DNA from: Streptomyces sp. Je 1-79
GTDB taxonomy: Bacteria; Actinomycetota; Actinomycetes; Streptomycetales; Streptomycetaceae
Assembly: GCF_025195125.1 (NCBI RefSeq)
Contig: NZ_JAMGSL010000003.1
Coordinates: forward strand, 25,507-89,506
Length of the DNA stretch: 64,000 nt
Reading direction: 5' to 3'
The position numbers and the translations under genes are program-made. Shown here piece after piece: positions 9,101-20,138 of this stretch. The notes beneath the pieces are model-generated. The model saw only the letters and a list, made by a program, of their open reading frames with translations. It searched no databases and was not told where the DNA came from. Each line of letters opens with the position of its first letter. Within the stretch, counting starts at the first letter, position 1.

Positions 9101-12100
9101 GACGGCGACCGCCTGGTGAAGGTCTGCCCGCCGGACTCCGCCACCGCGTGCTCCACGTACGCGTACACGGCCGGCTCGTCCTACCGCGGCCTGGTGCAGG
9201 ACGCGGGCCCGGTCGGGTACTGGCGGCTGAACGAGGCCGAGGGCGAGTCCGCGGCCAGCGAGGCGGTCTCCCGCACGGGCATGAACGCCGGCCACTACCG
9301 CGACGTCACCCTCGGGGCCGCGGGCGCGCTGGGCGCGACCGGCAACAAGGCGGCCTCCTTCGACGGCACCAATTCCTCCATCGAGCTGCCGGGGACCTCC
9401 CTGTCCGCCTCGACCGTCCTCTCGGTCGAGCTGTGGTTCAAGACGGACCGGGCGGGGACGCTCGTCGGCTTCCAGGACAAGCGGCTGTCGGAAGGCCAGC
9501 CGATCCGCTGGAACCCGGTCCTGGGCATCAACCAGGCGGGCAAGCTGCACGGCGGTTTCGAGCTCAAGGGCATGGGGACCACCCCCGTCACCTCGCCCGG
9601 CACGGTCACCGACAACGCGTGGCACCACGCCGTCCTGACCGCCACGGGCACCGAGCAGGTCCTCTACCTCGACGGCGCGCGCCTGGGCGCCATCCCCGGA
9701 GTGGTCGACCACTTCGGCAAGACCTACACCTACCTGGGTGCCGGCTACTCCAACCCGAGCTGGGACGGCGGCCCCGCGGGGGTACGCCGCTTCACCGGTT
9801 CCATGGACGAGGTCGCGGTCTACCACCGCGCCCTCGACGCCGGGGCGGTCAAGGCCCGTTTCGAGGCCCGTGCGGGATCGTCGAAGCTGACCGGTTCCAC
9901 CCTGCCGTCGGGCCGGGTGAGCGCCCAGGTCGAGTACGACGGCGACACCGGTCGCGCGACGAAGGTCACCGACGAACACGGCGGGGTCTGGCAGATCTCC
10001 GAGCCCCGCTACGCGGCCGGCTCGCAGGCCTACAGCGACGCCGTCCGGGCATCGGGCCCGGTGAACTACTGGCGTCTCGGTGACAGCGGTGGTGCCTCGG
10101 CGGCGGACGAGATATCCGGCGGCGGCAACGGCTCCTACCGGGACGGTGTCGCGCTCGGCGGCGTCGGGGCGTTCCTCGACGGCGACGACGGTGCGGTCAC
10201 CCTCGACGGGTCCAAGGGCGTCATCGAAGTACCGTCCGAGTCGATCAGCGACGCCACCGCATTCTCCGCGGAGCTGTGGTTCCGCACGGACAAGCCCAGC
10301 GGTGTGCTGCTGGGTCTGCAGAACACCGAGCTGGGCACCACTCCGACGATGTGGAACGCCAGCCTCCTCGTCGACGGCGAGGGCAAGCTGCGCGGCCACC
10401 TGTGGGACGGCCCCTCCGCGGGCTGGCCGGTCATGGGTGGCACCAAGGTCACCGACAACAAGTGGCACCACGCCGTCATCACCGGCGGTTCCGCCGGTCA
10501 GTCGTTGTACCTCGACGGCGTCAAGATCGGCTCCAAGGCCGGCGTGGTCAAGCCGGAGACCCTGGTCCACGCCTACCTGGGCGCCGGCTACTCCAGCGAG
10601 GAGTGGGACGGCCAGGCCCGTGCGACCCGCTACTTCAACGGCCAGCTCGACGAGGCCGCCTTCTACACGAAGGAGCTGGACGCGGCGACCGTCGCGGACC
10701 ACTTCAAGGCCCGCAACCGCCTGGTGGCCGGCAACGGGGGCCAGTACGAGGGCGTCGTGATGGCGGACGCCCCGGCCGGCTACTGGCAGCTGGACGAGAC
10801 CGGTGGCACGACCGTGGTCAACAAGGTCGCCGCCGCAGGCGCCAACGGCACCTACACCAACGCGACGCTGGGCAACTCCGGCGCGTTCGGCACCGGCGAC
10901 GGTTCCGCCGCCGAGTTCAAGGGCGACGGGTGGGCCGAGCTCGCCGGCGGCCACATGTCGGGCACCGACCTGTCGACCGAGCTGTGGTTCAAGACCACCA
11001 AGCCCGGCGTGCTCTTCAGCGACCAGGAGAAGCCGCTCCCGGACGCCTACAGCTACGCGCCGGTCCTGTACGTCGGCTCGGACAACAAGCTCCACGGCCA
11101 GTACTTCACCCGTGGTACCGAAGCGACCAACACCTCGCCGAACACGGTCACGGACAACGAGTGGCACCACGCCGTGGTGACGGCCCAGGGGTCCACCCAC
11201 ACGCTGTACCTCGACGGCGCCCAGGTCGCCCAGACCACCACCACGCCGGTCACCCACGAGACCAACCAGCGCACATACATCGGCGCCGGCTACACCAGGT
11301 GGTGGCCCGCGTCCTCGGGCGACGGCGTGCAGTACTTCACCGGCCAGATCGACGAGGTCGCGGTCTACCCCCGCAGCCTCACCGGTGACCAGGTCGCCCG
11401 CCACTACGGCGCCCGCGCGCAGGCATCGGGTTCCTCGCTGTCCGCGACGGTGACGGTCACCGACCCGACGGGCGCGAAGACGTCCAGCACCTTCGACGCG
11501 GTCCGCGGCCAGCGCCGTACCGCCTCGACGAACGCGGACGGCGGTGTCACCACGTACGCGTACGACACCGGCGGCTTCCTGCACACGGTCACCGACCCCA
11601 ACGGTCACGCGACCATCACCGGTCACGACGAGCGCGGCAACACCGTCTCGACCACGACCTGCCGGGACGCGAACTCCTGCTGGACCTCCTTCGCGGAGTA
11701 CTACAACAACCCCGCGGACAAGCTGGACCTGCGCAACGGCAAGCAGACCGCGATCCTCGACGGCCGCTCCTCGGGGCCGGCAGACACCCGCTACCGGACG
11801 ACGACCTCCTACACGGACCTCGGCCTGACCGACACGGTCACCTCGGTCGACGGCCGTACGGCGAGGACCACCTACACCACGGGCACCGAGCCCGCGGTCG
11901 GGGGCGGAGTGACGCCGAAGGGCCTGGTCGCCACGAAGAAGTCCACCGGCGGCGCCACCGTCTCGTACGCGTACTTCGAGAGCGGTGACCTGGCCAGGAC
12001 GACGGCGCCCTCCGGCGCGGTCACGACGTACACCTACGACGGCATCGGCCGGAAGCTGACCGAGACCCAGGTCTCCGATGCCAACCCCGCCGGCGTCACC

Positions 12101-15100
12101 ACGACGTACGCCTACAACGCCATGTCCCGCGTCACCGCGGAGACCGGCCCCGGCGTCAAGAACGAGATCACCGGCGTCACCCACACAGCCAGGATCAGCC
12201 GCACGTACGACGCGGACGGCCACCTGCTCACCGAATCCACGGAGGACACCACCGGCGGCGACGCCACCCGCACCACCACCTACCGCTACAACACGCGCGG
12301 CCTCAACGACAGCGTCACGGACGCCGCCGGCAACGAGTCGACGTACGCCCACGACGCCCTGGGCCGAGTGATCAGCGCGGCGGACCCCGCGGGCAACGTC
12401 GTCACGACCTCGTACACCAAGCGCGGCCAGGTCGCCGAGACCGTCCTGAAGAACTGGACCGGCGACCCCTCCGGCCAGACCCGCGACCTGGTCCTGGGAT
12501 CCAAGGCGTACGACCCGGCGGGCCGGCTGGCCTCGACCACCGACGCCATGGGCGCCACGACCGCCTTCACCTACTACGACGACGGCCTGACGGCCACGAC
12601 GACGGCGAAGCAGGTCACCCAGTCCGACGGCTCGAAGAAGGACATCGTCCTCGAGTCCACGGTGTACGACGGCGCGGGCAACCCGGTGTCGGCCACCACG
12701 AACGGTGGGGCCACCACCGTGAACACGCTCGACGCCCTGGGCCGCACCACCCGCTCGGTGTTCGACCCGAACGGCCTGAACCAGGTCGCCACCTTCGCGT
12801 ACGACGCGGAGGACCGGATCACCGAGTCGACCCAGTCCGTCGACCGCACCGGCAAGAAGATCACCTCGACCACCGAGTACGACGCGGCGGGCAACCCGAC
12901 GAAGCGGACCGTCACCGACGGCACCACCACCCGGGTCTCCTCCGCCACCTTCGACCAGCGCGGCCTCCCGCTCACGCAGACCAGCCCGCGCGGCATCACC
13001 AGCACGGGCCGGTTCGACGAGCTGGGCCGCCTGGTCGAGCAGACCGCGCCGCAGGTGCAGGCCGAGGAGAACGGCGGTGCGGCCACGGCCGTCACCCCCA
13101 AGTCCCTCGTCGGCTACAACACCTTCGGCGAGACCACCGAGTCGCGTGACCCGCGCGGCCTGATCACCCGGACCGAGACCGACAAGCTGGGCCGCACCGT
13201 CGCGCTCACGCTGCCCGACTACACCCCGCCGGGCGCGACCGCGGCCATCACCGCCGTCTCGCGCACGACGTACGACAAGGTCGGCAACACGGCCTCCACG
13301 ACCGACCCGCTGGGCCGCGTCACGTACTACGGCTACGACCAGCTGAGCCAGCTGGTCAGCAAGACCGACCCGGCGATCGCCGGTGCGCAGGGCCTGACGG
13401 CCCCGGGCGCCGCGAACTTCAACGGGACCTCCACCGCCCTGTCCGGCGGCGGAATCTCCACCTACACCTGGACCCCGACCGGTCTGCCGCTCTCCGCGAC
13501 CGATCCGACAGGAGCACGCACCGAAGCCACCTACGACGAACTGGGCCGCAAGCTCACCGCCACCACCATCGAGCGCAAGCCCGCCCGGCAGAACCTCGTC
13601 TCCCGCTTCACCTGGGACGACGCGGGCAACCAGGTCTCCTCGACCACGCCCGGCGGACGGGTCACGAGCGCGACCCACGACAAGGCCGGCCAGACCCTGA
13701 CGGTCACCGACCCCGCCGGCGGCACCAGCAGCGCCGTCTACGACGGCCTCGGCCGCCAGACCGAGAGCAAGGACGCGACCGGCCGCAAGACCGTCACCGC
13801 GTACGACCTCGCGGGTCAGCCGGTGTCCGTGACGGACTACGGCACGGGCACGACCGCCCTGCGCACGACCACCACCGAGTACGACGCCGACGGCAATGTC
13901 ACCGCGTCGGTCTCGCCCGGCGGTGCGCGCACCACGTACACGTACGACGCGCTGGGCCAGCTCACCAAGCAGGTCGAACCGGTCACGGCCACGGCCACGG
14001 ACTCGATCACGACGACCTTCGGCTACGACGCGGCGGGCCACCGCACGCGCCTGACCGACGGCCGCGGCAAGATCACCTACTACACGTTCACCCCGTGGGG
14101 CCTGCCGGAATCGACCATCGAGCCCAGCACCGCACAGCACCCGGCCCTCTCCAGCCGTACCTGGACCAATGTCTACGATGCGGCAGCCCGGGTCACCACC
14201 GAGCTGCTTCCCGGCAGCGTCAAGCGTCAGAAGACGTACGACGCCCTGGACCGGCTTATCGGTGAGACCGGCTCCGGCACCGCCGTGGCCACCCGGCCCC
14301 GCAGCCTGTCGTACGACCTCGCCGGGCGCCTGACCGGCGTCGGTGGTGACGGCATCCTCGCGGGCAACACGTACACCTACAACGACCGCGGCCAGCTCCT
14401 GTCCACGGACGGTCCGGGCGGCACCTCGTCCTACGCGTACGACGCGGACGGCATGATGACCTCCCGCACCGACGCGGCGGGCGCGACGGCCTTCACCTAC
14501 GACACGGCCGGACGTCTCGACACCACGACCGACCCGCTCACCGGCACCCAGGTGCGCAGCGACTACGACGCGGCCGGACGCCCGACCGCCGACGAGTACG
14601 CACGCCCCGGCGTCGGCGGCACCTGGTCGATCGGCGCGAAGCGCTCGTACACCTACGACTCCCTCGGCCGCCTCGCGGACGACAGCGTCAAGAAGACCGG
14701 CACGGGTGCCGCGGTACAGGGCACTGCCTACGAGTACGACCTCGACAACCGCCTGGTCAAGAAGACCACCTCGGGCACGGCCGGGGCGGGCGCGGAGACG
14801 TACGCCTACGACCTCGCCGGGCGCATGACCTCCGAAACCAGCGGGGGCACCACCACCGGCTACGAGTGGGACAAGGCCGGAAACCTCACCAAGAAGGGAG
14901 ACATCACCGGCACCTACGACTCCCGCAACCGGGTCACGGTCTGGGGCACCCAGACCTTCGACTACTCCGCGCGCGGAAACGTCCAGGGGGTCACCGACGG
15001 CGGTACCACCCGCACGATCAAGTCCGACGCCTTCGAGCGGACCGTCACCAACGGCACGAGCACCTTCACGTACGACTCGCTCGACCGCGTCATGACCCAC

Positions 15101-16762
15101 AACGGTGCTGCCTTCAGCTACGACGGCGGCTCCAACAACCTGGTCAAGGACGGCACGTCCACCTACAGCCGCACCCCCGGCGGCACGCTGCTCGCCAGCG
15201 CCACCACCGGGACGCCCGGCTCGGCCGGCCTGACCGTCACCGACGGCCACACGGACCTGGTCGCCAGCCTGTCTCCGGACGGCACGTCGGTCACCTCGTC
15301 CCGCGCCTATGACGCGTACGGCAAGGTGACCGCGAGCAACGGCTCCACCCCGTCGGTCGGCTACCAGTCGGGCTGGACGGACTCGTCCACAGGCGAGGTC
15401 AACATGGCGGCCCGCTGGTACCAGCCCGGCACCGGCGGCTTCACCAGCCGCGACACCTGGCAGCTCGACCCCAACCCCTCGGTCCAGGCCAACCGCTACA
15501 CGTACGCCAACGCCGGCCCGATGAACGGGACCGACCCGTCGGGCCACCACACCATCCTCAATTGCTTCAAGCCGGCGAAGACCAAGCTCGGCTGGCTCAT
15601 GAAGGGGAACGCCCTCTGCGTCTTCAAGGAGGCCTTCCTCAACGGGGAGCACAGCGTCACCAGCCAGGACATGTGCTACTCGAACGCCTACATGCGTGAA
15701 ATGTGCGACCGGGCGTACAACCGCAACAAGGGCAGCGGCCGGCTCATCGACATGCGCGGCGAAACGCGCACGGTAATCCGCGATACGCCCAGCCGCAGCC
15801 ACAACTACTCGGGCGGCGGGCGAAACCGTGGCGGCACCACCACGCTGACCCGCCCGAAGCGCCCGACCGCACCCCCCAAGCCGCCCATCCCGCAGAACCC
15901 CTACGCGGGCAAGAACCCGCCGCCGGCACCGAAGCACATCCCCAAGCCGGACTGGAACCCGACCCAGGCCGTCTGGAACGCCACCCAGGCCGTCGACATG
16001 GTCGTCAGCGGCGCCAACCTCCTCGCCATGCTGGCGGGCGGCGCCGACACGGTCCTCAACCCGGACCAGGTCCCGGACACGCACGACGCCCCGGGCACCG
16101 ACCCGGGCCCGACCACGGCTCCGGAGGGACACCAGAGCCGGGACTGCCGGAAGTTCGGCAGCGGCTGGCGCGAGTGGGGGCGGATCGACACCGTCAACGG
16201 CAACCGGCCCACCGGCGTGGAAGCCTGCCTTGACAAGCATTTCCTCGTCAACAACAAGACCGACGAGAACTCGACTGACCGGAAGTTCGACCCGCCGGGC
16301 CATCAGTGGGCCAAGGACTACATGGCGGACTTCGGCAACGAGCCCAGTGCGATCTGGGTGAACGCGTGCCATCTTCTGGCCAAGGACCTCACCGGTGATG
16401 CGCGAGAGGAGAACCTGGTCACCTGTAGTCGTCAGGCGAACGCCTGGACCATCGACAAGCGTGCACCTCAGATGACGCCAAACATGCTGACGTACGAGAG
16501 CAAGGTGAAGAAGGCGGTCATGTCCGGCCAGGTGGTCAGCTACAAGGTGGTGCCCTTGTATGACGGCCCTCGAACCGTCCCCTACGCCTTTAAGATGCAG
16601 GCGTCCGGTTGGAATGCCGACGGATCACCCGGGATCTACATCAATGATGAGATACCCAACCAGTTCTACGGACTGAAGACCCAGAAGTGGCACAACCTCG
16701 GGCGTGTGTCGAACCCGGGCGGCCCTGTTCCGGTCCGTGGCACGGATGAATGGAATGACTGA
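6194..16762 (+). CDS. Giant secreted Rhs/YD-repeat polymorphic toxin, WapA-like, with LamG domains and nuclease-like tip
   Basis: A 3522-residue protein. GTG 6194 gives a Sec signal peptide ([19 protein letters not shown]) cut near EQAAQA. Domains: DNRLRE-type surface domain about 368-549; Ig-like modules about 556-774; first YD repeats from about 897; three LamG domains at about 999-1228, 1281-1509 and 1521-1741; long YD/RHS shell about 1749-3053; RHS core [14 protein letters not shown] ending at DPSG near 3115. Beyond it lies a variable 400-residue tail: a Pro-rich linker, then a DNA/RNA non-specific endonuclease-like domain (about 3369-3516) with [10 protein letters not shown] (candidate catalytic His3393) and [11 protein letters not shown]. 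The SUKH gene follows at once, as expected for contact-dependent toxins. The tail is visibly less GC-rich than the shell, suggesting a swapped tip. Confidence 0.9.
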   Translation: MRITRPLVISMAITMTVLAGTEQAAQAVGLWSASRSGPGAGEIPEQGWGSARGRGHAASGDATDADASGGRAGALKGRGELAPDSGTTRLKLGKAPKTQVPSYRKVPSPRRAAPKGFDPKASSEVPGKRAADARTFANPDGTFTTRYYNERVNFLGHDGKWKAIDTRLAKSSPLALTEETPGSGWQAKSTEDTIYFSEFSDAETFVRLGTGIDDSTAVGYSIEGAARSQGRVNGSVITYPDVRPSADVELIAGSDSVKETLILKDKNAPTEWRFPLALKGLTAKLDGLGGVVFNDAAGRQQGWMPAGWMEDSKKAPNSDEGVISSGVTYDLARDGSRQVLVVKLDQKWLSAPERVFPVKVDPSVNGLEAASGTYVESPFNQNFSSSTELKVGTYDGGAHKAASFLKFNGLDTTLRNAFVINANLSLYNTYSYSCTARPVTVHEITSNWSEGSVNSYPGPATGGALGSKSFAHAWRQDGNSPWHCGAATWESIPLGDAGRKLVDDWTHGRKANYGLAVKAATDDSRTWKKFGSDNYPNGKPSLDVTWSKYGAAYELGGFVQPPTATADGIFKVTVTNQGQQTWGKNSNFKLRYDLFDANGNKVGGDYWSKIRWTDMPYDVGPGGSATVDAHIAPLAPGTYTIQWTMDEYGVRSFVDDGVPGPTVRFDAVNVPPYVTGAAPPSGTVVDTLTPTLWATATDQDKSPGALTYQFEVCEVEGKDLRKNCHGNTHAASESWTVPSDWLKWAKTYAWYAYANDGKDQSSRTAPSILTTQVPQPVITSHLGGADSGRTFGERAGNYATAATDAAVPSAGPELAVTRTYNSQDPRQTNAFGAGWATRWDMRAVAEPDGSVVVTLASGSQVRFGRNADGTYSAPAGSVDVLSEVAGGGWTLRDAAATVHTFDAAGRLTKVKDGHGREQTLTYTAGKLTKATDALSKRALTFTWSGAHVASVSTDAVGPIAPALTWSYTYDGDRLVKVCPPDSATACSTYAYTAGSSYRGLVQDAGPVGYWRLNEAEGESAASEAVSRTGMNAGHYRDVTLGAAGALGATGNKAASFDGTNSSIELPGTSLSASTVLSVELWFKTDRAGTLVGFQDKRLSEGQPIRWNPVLGINQAGKLHGGFELKGMGTTPVTSPGTVTDNAWHHAVLTATGTEQVLYLDGARLGAIPGVVDHFGKTYTYLGAGYSNPSWDGGPAGVRRFTGSMDEVAVYHRALDAGAVKARFEARAGSSKLTGSTLPSGRVSAQVEYDGDTGRATKVTDEHGGVWQISEPRYAAGSQAYSDAVRASGPVNYWRLGDSGGASAADEISGGGNGSYRDGVALGGVGAFLDGDDGAVTLDGSKGVIEVPSESISDATAFSAELWFRTDKPSGVLLGLQNTELGTTPTMWNASLLVDGEGKLRGHLWDGPSAGWPVMGGTKVTDNKWHHAVITGGSAGQSLYLDGVKIGSKAGVVKPETLVHAYLGAGYSSEEWDGQARATRYFNGQLDEAAFYTKELDAATVADHFKARNRLVAGNGGQYEGVVMADAPAGYWQLDETGGTTVVNKVAAAGANGTYTNATLGNSGAFGTGDGSAAEFKGDGWAELAGGHMSGTDLSTELWFKTTKPGVLFSDQEKPLPDAYSYAPVLYVGSDNKLHGQYFTRGTEATNTSPNTVTDNEWHHAVVTAQGSTHTLYLDGAQVAQTTTTPVTHETNQRTYIGAGYTRWWPASSGDGVQYFTGQIDEVAVYPRSLTGDQVARHYGARAQASGSSLSATVTVTDPTGAKTSSTFDAVRGQRRTASTNADGGVTTYAYDTGGFLHTVTDPNGHATITGHDERGNTVSTTTCRDANSCWTSFAEYYNNPADKLDLRNGKQTAILDGRSSGPADTRYRTTTSYTDLGLTDTVTSVDGRTARTTYTTGTEPAVGGGVTPKGLVATKKSTGGATVSYAYFESGDLARTTAPSGAVTTYTYDGIGRKLTETQVSDANPAGVTTTYAYNAMSRVTAETGPGVKNEITGVTHTARISRTYDADGHLLTESTEDTTGGDATRTTTYRYNTRGLNDSVTDAAGNESTYAHDALGRVISAADPAGNVVTTSYTKRGQVAETVLKNWTGDPSGQTRDLVLGSKAYDPAGRLASTTDAMGATTAFTYYDDGLTATTTAKQVTQSDGSKKDIVLESTVYDGAGNPVSATTNGGATTVNTLDALGRTTRSVFDPNGLNQVATFAYDAEDRITESTQSVDRTGKKITSTTEYDAAGNPTKRTVTDGTTTRVSSATFDQRGLPLTQTSPRGITSTGRFDELGRLVEQTAPQVQAEENGGAATAVTPKSLVGYNTFGETTESRDPRGLITRTETDKLGRTVALTLPDYTPPGATAAITAVSRTTYDKVGNTASTTDPLGRVTYYGYDQLSQLVSKTDPAIAGAQGLTAPGAANFNGTSTALSGGGISTYTWTPTGLPLSATDPTGARTEATYDELGRKLTATTIERKPARQNLVSRFTWDDAGNQVSSTTPGGRVTSATHDKAGQTLTVTDPAGGTSSAVYDGLGRQTESKDATGRKTVTAYDLAGQPVSVTDYGTGTTALRTTTTEYDADGNVTASVSPGGARTTYTYDALGQLTKQVEPVTATATDSITTTFGYDAAGHRTRLTDGRGKITYYTFTPWGLPESTIEPSTAQHPALSSRTWTNVYDAAARVTTELLPGSVKRQKTYDALDRLIGETGSGTAVATRPRSLSYDLAGRLTGVGGDGILAGNTYTYNDRGQLLSTDGPGGTSSYAYDADGMMTSRTDAAGATAFTYDTAGRLDTTTDPLTGTQVRSDYDAAGRPTADEYARPGVGGTWSIGAKRSYTYDSLGRLADDSVKKTGTGAAVQGTAYEYDLDNRLVKKTTSGTAGAGAETYAYDLAGRMTSETSGGTTTGYEWDKAGNLTKKGDITGTYDSRNRVTVWGTQTFDYSARGNVQGVTDGGTTRTIKSDAFERTVTNGTSTFTYDSLDRVMTHNGAAFSYDGGSNNLVKDGTSTYSRTPGGTLLASATTGTPGSAGLTVTDGHTDLVASLSPDGTSVTSSRAYDAYGKVTASNGSTPSVGYQSGWTDSSTGEVNMAARWYQPGTGGFTSRDTWQLDPNPSVQANRYTYANAGPMNGTDPSGHHTILNCFKPAKTKLGWLMKGNALCVFKEAFLNGEHSVTSQDMCYSNAYMREMCDRAYNRNKGSGRLIDMRGETRTVIRDTPSRSHNYSGGGRNRGGTTTLTRPKRPTAPPKPPIPQNPYAGKNPPPAPKHIPKPDWNPTQAVWNATQAVDMVVSGANLLAMLAGGADTVLNPDQVPDTHDAPGTDPGPTTAPEGHQSRDCRKFGSGWREWGRIDTVNGNRPTGVEACLDKHFLVNNKTDENSTDRKFDPPGHQWAKDYMADFGNEPSAIWVNACHLLAKDLTGDAREENLVTCSRQANAWTIDKRAPQMTPNMLTYESKVKKAVMSGQVVSYKVVPLYDGPRTVPYAFKMQASGWNADGSPGIYINDEIPNQFYGLKTQKWHNLGRVSNPGGPVPVRGTDEWND

Positions 16763-16772
16763 GGAGGTGGGC

Positions 16773-17357
16773 GTGACTGACCACGCCATGGAGCTGGCCG
16801 GCCTGCTGACCCGTGTGGGTGATGGCGGCGACGCGGTCGACTGGAAGGCCGTCGAGCAGGAATACGGGACGTCTTTCCCGCAGGACTACATGGAATTCGT
16901 TGCGAACTTCGGCGACGGCTCGATCGAGGAAATGCTGTGGATCGCCATCCCCGTCAGCACGGCGGACCCACTCGTGAGGCGGGTGGACAGGCTGCCCCAG
17001 CAGATCCTCGAGTACCCGGAGGCGAACGAGTGGGAGGATCCAGCGGCTGCGGATGAATACCGCCTTGAAGACGTCCTGGTCTGGGGCGAAACCAGCGAAG
17101 CGGACGTTCTCGGCTGGATTGCCAACGGCCCGGATCCCGAGGAGTGGCCGCTGGCAGTCTTCTCCCGCGGGAATGGCTCCTGGTCGGTGTACCACTGCAC
17201 CATGAGTGAGTTCATCGTCAGGTTGCTTCGTTCGGAGTTCGAGCGCTGCCCTGTCGGAGTGAGCCGTCTGTCCGGCTTGCCGAACCCGCGGTTCCTTCAC
17301 ACGAGCGAGGAAGCGCGGCTGAAGGAGCTGGGCATCAACCCGTGGTCACGACAGTGA
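16773..17357 (+). CDS. SUKH (SMI1/KNR4) family immunity protein for the Rhs toxin
   Basis: A 194-residue SUKH-superfamily protein. The core motif is DWKAVEQEYGTSFPQDYMEF then FGDGSIEEMLWIAIP, the usual W..lE...g..lP.Dy..f...yG.G pattern. A later conserved block reads VLVWGETSEADVLGWI and EEWPLAVFSR. GTG 16773 is chosen because GAGGAGG lies five bases upstream; an in-frame ATG at 16746 would overlap the toxin. It begins 10 bp after the toxin stop. It should bind and block the toxin's nuclease tip in the producing cell. Base composition is lower in GC than the chromosomal genes nearby. Confidence 0.88.
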   Translation: MTDHAMELAGLLTRVGDGGDAVDWKAVEQEYGTSFPQDYMEFVANFGDGSIEEMLWIAIPVSTADPLVRRVDRLPQQILEYPEANEWEDPAAADEYRLEDVLVWGETSEADVLGWIANGPDPEEWPLAVFSRGNGSWSVYHCTMSEFIVRLLRSEFERCPVGVSRLSGLPNPRFLHTSEEARLKELGINPWSRQ

Positions 17358-17375
17358 TGTAAGCCGACACGAATA

Positions 17376-17416
17376 CTCCGGCCCTGGTTCGAGCCTCCCT
17401 CGAACCAGGGCCGGAG
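17376..17416. terminator. Perfect 18-bp hairpin after the first SUKH gene
   Basis: Arms 17376-17393 and 17399-17416 are perfectly complementary with a 5-nt loop (CCTCC). It lies 18 bp after the SUKH stop and just before the orphan toxin tip. It probably ends the toxin-immunity transcript, leaving the downstream module silent unless recombined or separately transcribed. Confidence 0.75.
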
Positions 17417-17450
17417 TCATTCATCCCGGCGAGGGAACTGCGCGGCATGA

Positions 17451-17936
17451 GGTGGACGCGGGGCCGGCATCAAGCCACCTGGGTATGACTGGGCCCGGTC
17501 TTACGTCGGATATCTGGGAGGTCGGCCCCGCGACGTCAACGCCTGCCATCTCCTCGGCGCCCAGCTGGGCGGATCGGGGACCGACCTGGCCAACCTCGCG
17601 ACCTGTGGATCTGACGCGAACTCCTACGTAGGCAAGCCCCAGTCGCCGATTCCTTCCATGGACAACATGCTGAACTTCGAGGACACAGTCCGGTCCCTCA
17701 TCGATTCAAAGCATGTTGTGCGATACAAGGTGACACCGGTCTACAAAGACGGCCGAACTGTGCCCTACGAATTCCGCATGTCCTACACGGCATGGGACAG
17801 CAAGGGACGCTACGTGGGCTCTGATGCCACAGCAGTATCCAACCTGATTTACACCGCCGGCCAGGGTTGGAAGAATCTGGGCACCGCGATCGACAGCCGC
17901 ACCGGTGGAGACGTGCCCCTCCCGGGGCAGCCATGA
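17451..17936 (+). pseudogene. Orphan Rhs C-terminal toxin tip (start-less nuclease module)
   Basis: The frame is open from 17451, directly after an in-frame stop, and has no credible start before ATG 17658. Similarity to the main toxin's tail begins well upstream of that ATG. PPGYDWARSYVGYLGG aligns with [36 protein letters not shown] with [19 protein letters not shown], and VVRYKVTPVYKDGRTVPYEF with [20 protein letters not shown]. It therefore lacks its N-terminus and is a displaced tip with candidate catalytic His at 17547-17549. Such orphan modules can replace the active tip by recombination. It is followed by its own SUKH gene. Alternatively it is simply a relic of a lost second Rhs gene. 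Confidence 0.85.
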
Positions 17937-17971
17937 GATGGCCTTCCACCACCACGCGAAGGGAAACTGAA

Positions 17972-18502
17972 ATGCCTCACCGCGCCGTCGCGCGCCTGCG
18001 TGAAGTTCTCCCGCCGCCCGTCTCCGGAGGCGACTCGATCGACTGGCAGGAAATCCAGCGGACGACAGGTCTGACGCTTCCTGTCGATTACCGCGAGTTC
18101 GTCGAGTCGTACGGAGGTGGAGAGATCGACGAGTACCTGTCCATCAGTACGCCGCCCGTCCCCGGGTCGGCGTACGGAGACCTCCTGGACAGAACAGATC
18201 CCGCCCTCTCGCACCCGGAACATCTCCTTGCGCTCTTGCCAGGAAGTGAGCTGCCGTCACTGCTGCCCTTCGCGGACTCGGCGAGCAGCGATGTGGCTTT
18301 CTGGCTGTGCGAGGGCGCTCCCGACGACTGGCCCGTGGCCATCTTTCGGAGGCAGACGCCGTACGGGATGAACCGCTGGACCGTGTTCGATGGCGGAATG
18401 GCGTCGTTCTGCGTGGCGGTCCTGACTGGCAAGGTGAACCCGTTCAGCGAACGGCTTTCAGCGGAGGACCGGCACGAGTTCCTGACTTGGCGTCGGGTGT
18501 AA
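17972..18502 (+). CDS. SUKH (SMI1/KNR4) family immunity protein for the orphan tip
   Basis: A 176-residue protein with a SUKH core: IDWQEIQRTTGLTLPVDYREF followed by SYGGGEIDEYLSISTPP, then FWLCEGAPDDWPVAIFRR. It begins 35 bp after the orphan toxin tip, behind a GAAGGGA ribosome site. It is clearly related to the first SUKH gene (shared W..Y.G.I and W.(V/L)A(V/I)F blocks) but divergent, consistent with specificity for the second tip. Unlike that tip it has its own start and could be expressed, protecting against siblings that carry the alternative toxin. Confidence 0.85.
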   Translation: MPHRAVARLREVLPPPVSGGDSIDWQEIQRTTGLTLPVDYREFVESYGGGEIDEYLSISTPPVPGSAYGDLLDRTDPALSHPEHLLALLPGSELPSLLPFADSASSDVAFWLCEGAPDDWPVAIFRRQTPYGMNRWTVFDGGMASFCVAVLTGKVNPFSERLSAEDRHEFLTWRRV

Positions 18503-18661
18503 GGCCAGATCACAGTGACAGGTTCCATCCCTTCCCTGAGGGGCTGTGAGACCCGATCCACTGGGGTAGTGGCGTGACAGAGTCCCTGGATGTCGGCGGT
18601 GACGATTGCGTTGCACACCACCGACAGCCCGGGGGCTCTGTTGCTTCCGTCTCACTACAGT

Positions 18662-19444
18662 AAGAGCGGCTGGGGCATGCTCAACCTGAGCGGAGGTGTC
18701 GTCGCAGCCGGCAAGGAGTGGACGGGCGATGGCTCGGTCCACGAAGTGCACTCCTTGAAGCGGCGAGCCGTCAAGGTCACGCGTCCCGTGCCGATACCGC
18801 CGGCGTTCGTGCACAACTCACCTCGTGGAGCCCCGGCGAGACCGCGGCCGACGCCGTGATGGCTTCGTGTCGTGGCCGCACGGAATCGCCATCCCTGCCT
18901 GCGGCGGACGTGGACCGTCGTGGCATCGTGCTGGGGCCTACCTGTGAGGCCAATAGGTCGTTGCGCTGCCTGTCGGCACCGCTTCACGCACCCGGCCGAT
19001 CGGCGTCTCGGTCCCCCTGGTCTTCAAGACCAGCAAGCACTCCGGCTAGTTGGCATGCGCAAACGTGGTCACGAGCCGCGCGGATCCGCCCACACGGTGC
19101 CTTGCCGTCCCGCCCGGACACGGATCCTCGGTGGTGACCTGGCCGGGTCTGTGATCAGGCGGGCGTGGAAGGAAGTGCTCACCCCGTACGAGTTCGGCTC
19201 TCCCCTCGGGCGCCGCGCGTACGACCTCCGGCACACCTGCTTGACCAACTGACTCAACGCCGGCGTCCCTGCCGCGACCGTGGCCGAGTGGGCGGGGAAC
19301 GGCGTTCCTGTCCTGCTCGCGACGTACGCCCGCTGCATCGACGGGTGTTTTCGACGGTGTCTTTGGCCCCGCTGGAACGGTTTCGGCTGGCCCCACTCTT
19401 GGGCCGTGTGGGGGACCAGGGAGTGTCAGGGGGCGACGGTTTGA
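18662..19444 (+). pseudogene. Decayed tyrosine recombinase (island integrase)
   Basis: Two stretches of a Streptomyces-type phage/ICE integrase can be read. The middle (from 18662) has SGWGMLNLSGGVVAAGKEWT and HSLKRRAVKVTRPVPIPPAF. The C-terminus has RRAWKEVLTPYEFGSPLGRR then AYDLRHTCLTN, including the RxxH catalytic pair. An in-frame TGA at 19250-19252 stands where family members usually have Trp, then LNAGVPAATVAEWAGNG and VLLATYARCIDG, where the nucleophile Tyr would be in the final block. The N-terminal half is missing, and 18857-19130 is scrambled or frameshifted. Its place inside the right repeat fits an integrase next to its att site. Confidence 0.8.
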
Positions 19445-19462
19445 AGTGGCCCCGCCCTCAGA

Positions 19463-19890
19463 TCAGACCGCCAGCAGCGCAGGAACAGCGTCCGCTCGCC
19501 CGTAGGTGAGCACCTGGGTGAGGACCTCCCGGAAGAGGGCGACGTCTCCGCCCGGCGCCTCGATGACGGCTTCAATCTCGCCGTCCTAGAGCCGAAGGCT
19601 CTCCAGCGCTTCCGGATCAACAGGATGCGGAGGACATTGCCCTCCAGAACGGCTTCGCGCACGCATCCGTAGGCGGTCCCCTGCCCGGCCGTGACCAGGC
19701 AGTGCGTGTCCATCCCCAGGGCGGCTTCCTGTTCGTCGGGCTCAGCCTCGCCCGCCATGAACATCAGGATGAAGCCACTGCCGTCCTTGTCCTCCGCGAG
19801 GCCGGCCTCGGTGAAGTAGCCCTCAGGGCCGATCTCTGTGCTGGCGACGCGAGCAGTGAACCGGATGTCGCGACCGGGTTGTATCAGCAC
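19463..19890 (-). pseudogene. Decayed Imm10-family immunity gene
   Basis: Reading from GTG 19890, the protein is RFTARVASTEIGPEGYF, then EDKDGSGFILMFMAG, PDEQEAALGMDTHCLVTAGQ and GTAYGCVREAVLEGNVLRIL. The DEQ-ALGMDT-CLVT block is typical of Imm10-type immunity proteins. At about 19620 the frame shifts. In the new frame it continues DPEALESLRL, then a TAG stop near 19587, then DGEIEAVIEAPGGDVALFRE and VLTYGRADAVPALLAV to a stop at 19463. With one frameshift and one nonsense codon the gene is dead. It is a third immunity lineage in the island. No matching toxin is visible. Confidence 0.72.
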
Positions 19891-20086
19891 GGTCGGACAG
19901 AGCCCGCCCCAGGAGCGACTGCGTCGCGACGGGCGCAGTGGGGCCAATGCAGGCCGCCCTAGACAGGCAGCTCGAAGCGCCTTGAGTAGGCGGGTGAGCT
20001 AGAGGATCCGGCCGCGCCCGGGTCCTGAGAATTTCCCCGCGTATTCTCCGCAGCCACCCGCAGAAACCCGGTTTCAGCCGGACACC

Positions 20087-20125
20087 GCCGGACGCGCCCC
20101 ACCCCCGCCGAGGGGCGCGTCCGGC
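20087..20125. terminator. 14-bp GC hairpin at the right end of the island
   Basis: GCCGGACGCGCCCC at 20087-20100 pairs perfectly with 20112-20125 (11-nt loop), 13 bp before the right direct repeat. It is likely a terminator or insulator at the island edge. It is absent from the corresponding place beside the left repeat. Confidence 0.5.
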
Positions 20126-20138
20126 CCGGTCCCACCCA

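Noticed and set aside
6875..16372. Very long open frame antisense to the Rhs gene
   Set aside because: It mirrors the GC-rich codon bias of the Rhs gene, has no ribosome site or known domain, and is composed of low-complexity Arg/Val/Gly/Ala.
17658..17936. Independent 92-residue gene starting at ATG 17658
   Set aside because: Similarity to the Rhs tip continues upstream of this ATG to about 17470 and includes the catalytic His, so the ATG is an internal Met of a truncated module.
19020..19050. tRNA-like anticodon arm (CTGGT, loop CTTCAAG, ACCAG) with anticodon TCA
   Set aside because: There is no acceptor, D or T arm around it and no TTCGA loop, so it is only a chance hairpin inside the decayed integrase.
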